Shown here one piece after another: positions 58,207-64,000 of a DNA stretch of 64,000 bases. A program made the translations under genes and the position numbers. The stretch is from Streptomyces sp. NBC_00775 (lineage in GTDB: Bacteria > Actinomycetota > Actinomycetes > Streptomycetales > Streptomycetaceae). Positions within the stretch are counted from its first letter, which is position 1. Each line of letters opens with the position of its first letter. A model generated the notes under the pieces. The model was not told the origin of the DNA and made no database searches. It saw only the letters and a list, made by a program, of their open reading frames with translations. Location of the stretch: the NCBI RefSeq assembly GCF_036347135.1, contig NZ_CP108938.1, positions 6,262,001 through 6,326,000 of the forward strand. Direction: 5' to 3'.

Positions 58207-60423
58207 GTGGCCACGTTCCTCTACAAACTCGGCCGACTCGCCTTCAGGCGACGGCACTTCGTCGCCCTGATCTGGGTGGCACTGCTGACGCTCGCGGGTG
58301 TCGGCGCCGCCTCCGCGCCCACCGCGGGCTCGTCCTCCTTCTCGATACCCGGCACCGAGGCCCAGAAGGCCTTCGACCTGCTGGAACAGCGCTTCCCCGG
58401 CATGAGTGCCGACGGAGCGACCGCGCGCGTCGTCTTCAAGGCGCCCAGCGGCGAGAAGATGGCGGACAAGGCCAACAAGGCCGCCGTCGAGAAGACCGTC
58501 AAGGCGCTCGGCGACGGCTCCGAAGTCACCTCCGTCACCGACCCGTTCAAGGCGAACGCCGTCAGCAAGGACGGCTCGGTCGCCTATGCCTCGGTGAAGT
58601 ACAAGGTCTCCGGGATGGAGTTGCAGGACTCCTCGAAGGACGCCCTGAAGGAGGCCGCGCAGGACGCGCGGGCATCCGGGCTGACCGTCGAGGTGGGCGG
58701 TGACGCGCTCACGGCGACGCCCGAGACCGGATCCTCCGAGGTCATCGGTATCGCGATCGCCGCGGTCGTCCTCGTCATCACCTTCGGTTCGCTGATCGCG
58801 GCCGGGCTGCCGCTGCTGACCGCGCTGATCGGCGTGGGCATCGGCGTCTCCACCATCACCGCTCTGGCCAACGCGCTCGACCTCGGCACCACCACCTCCA
58901 CGCTCGCGATGATGATCGGCCTCGCGGTCGGCATCGACTACGCGCTGTTCATCGTCTCCCGCTACCGCGCCGAACTGGCCGAGGGCCGCGAACGCGAGGA
59001 AGCGGCCGGACGGGCCGTCGGCACGGCGGGCTCCGCGGTGGTCTTCGCCGGTCTGACCGTCGTGATCGCGCTGGTCGGCCTCTCGGTCGTCAACATCCCG
59101 ATGCTGACGAAGATGGGTGTCGCGGCGGCGGGCACGGTCGCCATCGCCGTACTCATCGCGCTCACGATGATCCCGGCCCTGCTCGGATACGCGGGCCGCA
59201 AGGTCCAGCCCGCCGGCCAGAAGAGCAAGCTGCTCGGCGGCGGCCGCGCCGCCAAGAACGCCGGCAAGCCCAACATGGGCACCCGCTGGGCCAGCTTCGT
59301 GGTCCGCCGTCCGCTCGCCGTCCTGCTGCTCGGCGTGGTGGGCCTGGGCGCGGCCGCGCTCCCGGCGAGCTCGCTCGAACTGGGCCTGCCCGACGACGGT
59401 TCGCAGCCGGTGTCGACCACGCAGCGCCGCGCGTACGACCTGCTGTCGGACGGCTTCGGGCCCGGCTTCAACGGCCCGCTGATGGTCGTCGTCGACGCCA
59501 AGGCCAGCGACGACCCGAAGGGCGCCGCCACCGAGGTGTCCGACAAGATCAAGGACCTCAAGGGCGTCGTGACGGTCACCCCGGCGGCGTTCAACAAGGA
59601 CGGCGACACCGCGACGATCACGGTCATCCCGAAGTCCAAGCCGTCCTCCGTCAAGACCGAGGACCTGGTCCACGGCATCCGTGACGCGGGCGGCGACATC
59701 AAGGCGGACACCGACGCCACCGTGCTGGTCACCGGCACCACGGCGATGAACATCGACTTCTCGCAGAAGCTCAACGACGCGCTGGTCCCGTATCTCGCGC
59801 TGGTGGTCGGCCTGGCCTTCCTGCTCCTGATCGTGGTCTTCCGCTCGATCCTGGTCCCGCTGAAGGCGGCCCTCGGCTTCCTGCTCTCGGTGATGGCCGC
59901 GCTCGGCGCCGTCGTCGCGGTCTTCCAGTGGGGCTGGCTGTCCGGCCTGTTCGGCGTCGAGGAGACCGGTCCGATCATGTCGATGATGCCGATCTTCATG
60001 GTGGGTGTCGTCTTCGGTCTCGCCATGGACTACGAGGTCTTCCTCGTGACCCGGATGCGCGAGGCATACGTCCACGGCGAGAAGCCCAGCCAGGCGATCG
60101 TCACCGGCTTCAAGCACGGCGCGCGGGTCGTCACGGCGGCGGCCGTCATCATGATCGCGGTGTTCTCCGGCTTCATCGGCTCCAGCGAGTCGATGATCAA
60201 GATGATCGGCTTCGGCCTCGCGATCGCCGTCTTCTTCGACGCGTTCCTCGTGCGCATGGCGATCGTCCCGGCCGTCCTGGCGCTGCTCGGCAAGAAGGCC
60301 TGGTGGCTGCCGAAGTGGCTGGACCGCGCCCTGCCGAACGTGGACGTCGAGGGTGAGGGCCTGCGCGCGCTGGACGCGCGGCGCAAGGACGAGGACGACG
60401 ACCGGGAGCTGGCCCGGGTCTAG
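58207..60423 (+). CDS. MMPL-family RND transporter
   Basis: A 738-residue protein with two repeats of one helix, a large outer domain and five helices. IGLAVGIDYALFIVSRYRAEL in the first half and FGLAMDYEVFLVTRMREAY in the second hold the Asp residues that carry protons, as in MmpL proteins. IPGTEAQKAFDLLEQRFPGM opens the first outer domain. It exports lipids or lipophilic drugs. GTG 58207 has GGGAG. Regulated by the preceding TetR gene. Confidence 0.93.
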   Translation: MATFLYKLGRLAFRRRHFVALIWVALLTLAGVGAASAPTAGSSSFSIPGTEAQKAFDLLEQRFPGMSADGATARVVFKAPSGEKMADKANKAAVEKTVKALGDGSEVTSVTDPFKANAVSKDGSVAYASVKYKVSGMELQDSSKDALKEAAQDARASGLTVEVGGDALTATPETGSSEVIGIAIAAVVLVITFGSLIAAGLPLLTALIGVGIGVSTITALANALDLGTTTSTLAMMIGLAVGIDYALFIVSRYRAELAEGREREEAAGRAVGTAGSAVVFAGLTVVIALVGLSVVNIPMLTKMGVAAAGTVAIAVLIALTMIPALLGYAGRKVQPAGQKSKLLGGGRAAKNAGKPNMGTRWASFVVRRPLAVLLLGVVGLGAAALPASSLELGLPDDGSQPVSTTQRRAYDLLSDGFGPGFNGPLMVVVDAKASDDPKGAATEVSDKIKDLKGVVTVTPAAFNKDGDTATITVIPKSKPSSVKTEDLVHGIRDAGGDIKADTDATVLVTGTTAMNIDFSQKLNDALVPYLALVVGLAFLLLIVVFRSILVPLKAALGFLLSVMAALGAVVAVFQWGWLSGLFGVEETGPIMSMMPIFMVGVVFGLAMDYEVFLVTRMREAYVHGEKPSQAIVTGFKHGARVVTAAAVIMIAVFSGFIGSSESMIKMIGFGLAIAVFFDAFLVRMAIVPAVLALLGKKAWWLPKWLDRALPNVDVEGEGLRALDARRKDEDDDRELARV

Positions 60424-60485
60424 GTCCTCGGCCCAGGGCTGATCCGAAGGACAAGCCCTGGTTCAGGCCCTGGTTCACACCGAGT

Positions 60486-60842
60486 TCAGTGAGCCACCGG
60501 GGTGGCGGCCGTGTACGTACGACGCAGGAAGCGCATCAGGGCTTTCGAGTCGACCTGCACGACCGCCACCCCTTGTGCCGAGTGGAACTCCATGACCGCC
60601 TGCACCCGGCCGCACGGCCAGACGCGCACGTCGCCGTTGCTGACCGGGACCCGCAGCCCCTGCTCCAGCAGTTCGCGGGCGAAGACCCACTCATGGGGGC
60701 CGGGCAGCGTGATGTGCACCTGACGTGGATCGGTCTCGGGGTCGTAGCGAAGGGCGACGGGGACGGCTCGGCGCTCGTCGTCCGGGGAGTCGGCGGTGTC
60801 GGTGACGATATGGGCACGTGCGTACTGTTCGACGGCGTACAT
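60486..60842 (-). CDS. ssgE: SsgA-like sporulation/cell-division protein
   Basis: A 118-residue SALP. VPVALRYDPETDPRQVHITLPGPHEWVFARELLEQGLRVPVSNGDVRVWPCGRVQAVMEFHSAQGVAVVQVDSKALMRFLRRTY is the conserved SsgA-like core. SALPs exist only in sporulating actinomycetes and guide septum placement and spore-wall synthesis or separation. Position next to cbiM and the order of genes point to SsgE (SCO3158 from memory), thought to act in spore separation. AAGGAG lies six bases before the ATG. The C-terminus ends shortly after the core. Confidence 0.78.
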   Translation of the reverse strand: MYAVEQYARAHIVTDTADSPDDERRAVPVALRYDPETDPRQVHITLPGPHEWVFARELLEQGLRVPVSNGDVRVWPCGRVQAVMEFHSAQGVAVVQVDSKALMRFLRRTYTAATPVAH

Positions 60843-60984
60843 GAACCGACTCCTTACGCTGCGTTACCTGTGGGGAAGCTGTGTATCCGTCACCTTTCCA
60901 ATGTCGCACATTTCATGGAAACCGCTCTCGGACGGCGTCGGCAGCCCGAATGCCTCCAGAGTGCAGTTCATGAGCGCATCGCTC

Positions 60985-61001
60985 TTGCAAGTCATTCGCA
61001 A
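60985..61001 (+). promoter_or_regulatory. Nur-box-like site before cbiMN
   Basis: TTGCAA-N5-TCGCAA fits the Streptomyces Nur (nickel repressor) box TTGCAA-N5-TTGCAA with one mismatch. It lies 21 bases before the GTG start and could double as a -35 region, with TATCAT about 20 bases later. Nickel control is inferred; no cobalamin-riboswitch B12 box is visible in the 179-base gap. Confidence 0.6.
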
Positions 61002-61021
61002 CAAGGCACTATCATCGAACG

Positions 61022-62071
61022 GTGCATGTGCCTGACGGATTCATCAACGCCCCGGTCTCCGCGGTCACCGGAGCGGTCGCCGCCGGTGCCATCGCCGTGA
61101 GCCTGCGCGGCGCCCGCCGCGAACTCGACGAGAAGACCGCGCCGCTCGCCGGCCTGGTCGCCGCCTTCATCTTCGCCGTACAGATGCTCAACTTCCCGGT
61201 CGCCGCCGGGACCAGCGGCCATCTGCTCGGCGGCGCCCTGGCGGCGATACTCGTCGGCCCCTACACAGGCGTCCTCTGCGTCTCGGTCGTCCTGCTGATG
61301 CAGGGCATCCTCTTCGCGGACGGCGGCCTCACCGCGCTCGGCGTCAACATCACCGACATGGCGATCGTCACCACGGTCGTCTCCTACGCCCTCTTCCGCG
61401 GCCTGGTGAAGGTACTGCCCCGCAAACGGCGCTCCATCACCGTCGCCGCCTTCGTCTCCGCGCTGCTGTCGGTCCCGGCCGCCGCCGTCGCCTTCACCCT
61501 CATCTACGCGATCGGCGGCACCACCGACGTCGCGATCTCCAAGGTCGCCACGGCCATGATCGGCGTGCACGTCCTCATCGGCATCGGCGAGGCCGCGATC
61601 ACCGCGCTCACGGTCGGCGCCGTCATCGCCGTACGACCGGATCTCGTGTACGGCGCACGCGGCCTCCGGCAGCGGCTCAAGCTGCGCGTGAACGGGGAAC
61701 TCGTCGACGCCCCCACGACCGCCGTCCCCGTCGCCGCCCGCTCCTCGCACCGCAAGGTGTGGATCACCGGCCTCGTCACCTCCCTCGTCCTCGCCGGGTT
61801 CGTCAGCTTCTACGCCTCCGCCAGCCCCGACGGCCTGGAGAAGGTCGCCAAGGACAAGGGCATCGACCAGAAGGCCGAGAAGCACGCCACGGAGGACTCC
61901 CCGCTCGCCGGATACGGCGTCAGGGACATCTCCGACGCCCGGATCTCCGGCGGTCTCGCGGGCGTGATCGGCGTCGGCGTCACGATCGTCGCGGGCACCG
62001 GCGTGTTCTGGGCGATCCGCAGGCGCCGTACGGCCGACACCTCGCCCGTCTCCCTCCCCGAGGGCGTCTGA
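61022..62071 (+). CDS. cbiM: ECF metal transporter substrate subunit, CbiM-CbiN fusion
   Basis: A 349-residue membrane protein. MHVPDGFINAPVSAVTGAVA is the CbiM/NikM start, whose N-terminal Met-His amine and His2 bind the metal. The CbiM part ends near residue 225; the C-terminal part (VTSLVLAGFVSFYASASPDGLEKVAKDKGI ... GVTIVAGTGVFWAIRRRR) is CbiN with its PDGLE motif, so M and N are fused. It takes up Co2+ or Ni2+. The GTG must be the true start because the mature N-terminus matters for the metal site. It is followed by cbiQ two bases later. Confidence 0.93.
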   Translation: MHVPDGFINAPVSAVTGAVAAGAIAVSLRGARRELDEKTAPLAGLVAAFIFAVQMLNFPVAAGTSGHLLGGALAAILVGPYTGVLCVSVVLLMQGILFADGGLTALGVNITDMAIVTTVVSYALFRGLVKVLPRKRRSITVAAFVSALLSVPAAAVAFTLIYAIGGTTDVAISKVATAMIGVHVLIGIGEAAITALTVGAVIAVRPDLVYGARGLRQRLKLRVNGELVDAPTTAVPVAARSSHRKVWITGLVTSLVLAGFVSFYASASPDGLEKVAKDKGIDQKAEKHATEDSPLAGYGVRDISDARISGGLAGVIGVGVTIVAGTGVFWAIRRRRTADTSPVSLPEGV

Positions 62072-62072
62072 C

Positions 62073-62834
62073 GTGGGCGCCGGTCACGCGCACAAGCTGT
62101 ACCGGCACGGGCACTCGCCCGTGCACGCCCTGCCGCCGCACACCAAACTCGCCGCGGCCTTCGCCTTCGTGGTCGTGGTCGTCTCCACCCCGCGCGAGGC
62201 GATGTGGGCGTTCGCCCTGTACGCCGCGCTGCTCGCGACGGTGGCGCACAAGGCCCGCGTACCGGCGGGTTTCCTCTTGAAGAGGCTGCTCATCGAGATC
62301 CCGTTCGTCGCCTTCGCGGTACTGATGCCGTTCGTGGCGGAGGGCGAACGGGTGGACGTGCTCGGCATGTCGCTCAGCGTGAACGGCCTGTGGGGCGCGT
62401 GGAACGTGCTCGCCAAGGGGACACTGGGCGTCGCCGCGTCCGTCCTGCTGGCCTCGACGACCGAACTGCGTGAACTGCTCCTCGGCCTCCAGCGGTTGAA
62501 GCTCCCGCCGCTCCTCGTGCAGATCGCCTCCTTCATGATCCGGTACGGCGATGTCATCACGGACGAGATGCGGCGGATGCGGATCGCGCGGGAGTCGCGC
62601 GGGTTCGAGGCCAGGGGCGTACGGCACTGGGGGGTGCTCGCGAAGTCGGCGGGCGCGCTGTTCATCCGCTCCTACGAACGCGGGGAGCGCGTGCATCTCG
62701 CCATGGTGAGCCGGGGGTACGCCGGCTCGATGCCGGTCATCGACGAGGTGACCGCGTCCCGGGCGCAGTGGTCGTACGCCCTCGCCCTCCCGTTCGCCGC
62801 CCTTGTCGTATGTCTGCTGGGATGGACGCTGTGA
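62073..62834 (+). CDS. cbiQ: ECF transporter transmembrane subunit CbiQ
   Basis: A 253-residue membrane protein. HALPPHTKLAAAFAFVVVVVSTPREAMWAF opens the T-component fold, and two coupling motifs with Ala-Arg-Gly/Ser are seen (RIARESRGFEARGVR and AMVSRGYAGSMP). It couples the ATPase to the CbiMN subunit. It starts two bases after cbiMN and its stop overlaps cbiO (GTGA). Confidence 0.93.
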   Translation: MGAGHAHKLYRHGHSPVHALPPHTKLAAAFAFVVVVVSTPREAMWAFALYAALLATVAHKARVPAGFLLKRLLIEIPFVAFAVLMPFVAEGERVDVLGMSLSVNGLWGAWNVLAKGTLGVAASVLLASTTELRELLLGLQRLKLPPLLVQIASFMIRYGDVITDEMRRMRIARESRGFEARGVRHWGVLAKSAGALFIRSYERGERVHLAMVSRGYAGSMPVIDEVTASRAQWSYALALPFAALVVCLLGWTL

Positions 62835-63580
62835 CTGCTTCTCTGGAGGTCTCCGGCCTCGCCTTCGCCTACCCCGACGGGCACCAGGCCCTCTTCGGCG
62901 TCGACTTCCGTGTCGCGCGCGGCGAACGCGTCGCGCTGCTCGGCCCGAACGGCGCCGGCAAGACCACCCTCGTCCTGCACCTCAACGGCATCCTGAGCGG
63001 CGGCACCGGAACCGTCACGGTGGCCGGACTCCCGGTCGGCAAGCGGCACATGGCGGAGATCCGGCGCAAGGTCGGCATCGTCTTCCAGGACCCCGACGAC
63101 CAGCTGTTCATGCCGACCGTGCGCGAGGACGTCGCCTTCGGCCCGGCCGCGGCGGGGATGAAGGGCGCCGAGCTGGAGGAACGCGTCCGGACCGCCCTGG
63201 AACAGGTCGGCATGGAGGCCTTCGCCGACCGGCCCCCGCACCATCTGTCCTTCGGGCAGCGGCGCCGGGTGGCGGTCGCGACGGTCCTGGCGATGGAGCC
63301 GGAAATCCTGGTCCTCGACGAACCCTCGTCCAACCTCGACCCCGCCTCGCGGCGCGAACTCGCCGACATCCTGCGGTCCTTGGACGTCACCGTCCTCATG
63401 GTCACGCACGACCTGCCGTACGCCCTCGAACTGTGCCCCCGGTCGCTCGTCCTGAGCGACGGCGTGATCGCGGCCGACGGCAGGACCGGCGAACTCCTCT
63501 CCGACGACGCCCTCATGCGCACCCACCGTCTGGAGCTCCCCTTCGGCTTCGACCCGCGCTCCGTGACAATGGGCGCGTGA
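62831..63580 (+). CDS. cbiO: ECF transporter ATPase CbiO
   Basis: A 249-residue ABC ATPase: LLGPNGAGKTTLVLHLNGIL (Walker A), FQDPDDQLFMPTVREDVAFGP (Q-loop and the D-loop typical of metal ECF ATPases), LSFGQRRRVAVATVLAM (signature) and ILVLDEPSSNLDP (Walker B). GTG at 62831 overlaps the cbiQ stop; an ATG nine bases upstream is also possible. Powers metal uptake. Confidence 0.94.
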   Translation: MTASLEVSGLAFAYPDGHQALFGVDFRVARGERVALLGPNGAGKTTLVLHLNGILSGGTGTVTVAGLPVGKRHMAEIRRKVGIVFQDPDDQLFMPTVREDVAFGPAAAGMKGAELEERVRTALEQVGMEAFADRPPHHLSFGQRRRVAVATVLAMEPEILVLDEPSSNLDPASRRELADILRSLDVTVLMVTHDLPYALELCPRSLVLSDGVIAADGRTGELLSDDALMRTHRLELPFGFDPRSVTMGA

Positions 63581-64000
63581 CAGAACAAGAGGACGTCGGG
63601 CCGAACGGGTCGCTGCTGCTCGACGACCAGCTGTGCTTCGCGCTGTACGCCGCCCAGCGCGCCGTGACGGCCGCGTACCGCCCGCTGCTGGAGGAACTCG
63701 GTCTCACCTACCCGCAGTACCTCGTCCTGCTGGTCCTCTGGGAGCGCGGCGAGACCACGGTCAAGGAACTGGCGACCGCGCTGCACCTCGACTACGGCAC
63801 GGTGTCGCCGTTGCTCAAGCGGCTCGAGTCCGCGGGATTCGTGCGCCGTGAGCGCTCGGCGCACGACGAACGCTCCGTGCTCGTCGCGCTCACCGGGCGC
63901 GGCGAGCTGCTCAAGGAGCGCGCGGAGACCGTGCCGGAGGCGCTGCTGACGGCGACCGGGGTGAACGGCGCCGACGTCGCGCGCCTCCGGGAGGAACTGT
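63577..64000 (+). CDS. OhrR/MarR-type peroxide-sensing regulator, truncated by the window end
   Basis: The first 141 residues are visible. LLLDDQLCFALYAAQRAVTAAYRPLLEELGLTYPQYLVLLVLWERGETTVKELATALHLDYGTVSPLLKRLESAGFVRRERSAHDERSVLVALTGRG is the OhrR form of MarR; Cys20 in DQLCFALY is the organic-hydroperoxide sensor. It overlaps cbiO by four bases (GTGA). An ohr gene is expected just beyond the window. Confidence 0.9.
   Translation, partial: MTEQEDVGPNGSLLLDDQLCFALYAAQRAVTAAYRPLLEELGLTYPQYLVLLVLWERGETTVKELATALHLDYGTVSPLLKRLESAGFVRRERSAHDERSVLVALTGRGELLKERAETVPEALLTATGVNGADVARLREEL

Noticed and set aside
60843..61021. Cobalamin riboswitch before cbiMN
   Set aside because: The gap is only 179 bases and no B12-box pattern was found; a Nur-like box fits better.

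Overview
The window is chromosomal DNA of a Streptomyces species. The GC content is very high, nearly every gene has strong third-position GC, GTG/TTG starts are common, and the gene set is diagnostic: HrdD sigma factor, AfsA/ArpA-type gamma-butyrolactone genes, SepX, an SsgA-like protein, a tricorn protease and DUF6227. From about 10.7 kb onward the order of genes matches, from memory, the S. coelicolor core region around SCO3207 down to SCO3158 (TetR-efflux, MarR, hrdD, fruRKA, L,D-transpeptidase, mscL, galU, glp/moaC/mogA, sepX, tRNA-Ala, ssgE, cbiMNQO). The first 10 kb looks like accessory DNA placed beside this core block.

Region by region. 0-0.5 kb: the end of a DHA2 drug exporter. 0.75-3.7 kb: a compact three-gene operon with an MFS exporter, a 70-residue peptide made almost entirely of seven 9-residue repeats ([A/T]PNTC[V/A][S/A/P]AF), and a stand-alone YcaO enzyme. 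The start and stop codons overlap at both junctions. This is a candidate minimal, multi-core, near-leaderless RiPP (ribosomally made, post-translationally modified peptide) system and the most interesting thing here. 3.8-7.2 kb: a gamma-butyrolactone signalling locus with two ArpA/ScbR-type receptors, an AfsA-type synthase and several sites resembling autoregulatory elements; it may control the RiPP operon. 7.4-10.5 kb: a tandem IclR regulator and a secreted M6 metalloprotease.

10.8-20.5 kb: efflux pumps with their regulators, a MarR/dioxygenase pair, a GNAT enzyme, and hrdD with a sigmaR-type promoter. 20.7-25 kb: the fructose operon fruR-fruK-(odd repeat ORF)-fruA. 25-36 kb: cell-envelope and housekeeping genes (L,D-transpeptidase lipoprotein, P1 peptidase, LtrA, MscL, SAF protein, MTA phosphorylase, FmdB, an MFS protein and a K+/H+ antiporter). 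36.5-45.7 kb: a penicillin-acylase-family hydrolase, folate cyclo-ligase, galU, a molybdopterin/gephyrin-like set ending in the cell-division protein SepX, and tRNA-Ala(CGC).

46-60.4 kb: an MFS protein, exonuclease III, a MerR regulator divergent from a Baeyer-Villiger monooxygenase / hydrolase / SDR operon, a repeat-containing hydrophilic peptide, a tricorn protease with an unusual repetitive N-terminus, and a TetR-MMPL pair. 60.5-64 kb: an SsgA-like protein and an energy-coupling-factor metal transporter (CbiMN-CbiQ-CbiO) behind a Nur-box-like site, overlapped at its end by an OhrR-type regulator that runs off the window. All calls are from reading the sequence; no database search was possible.
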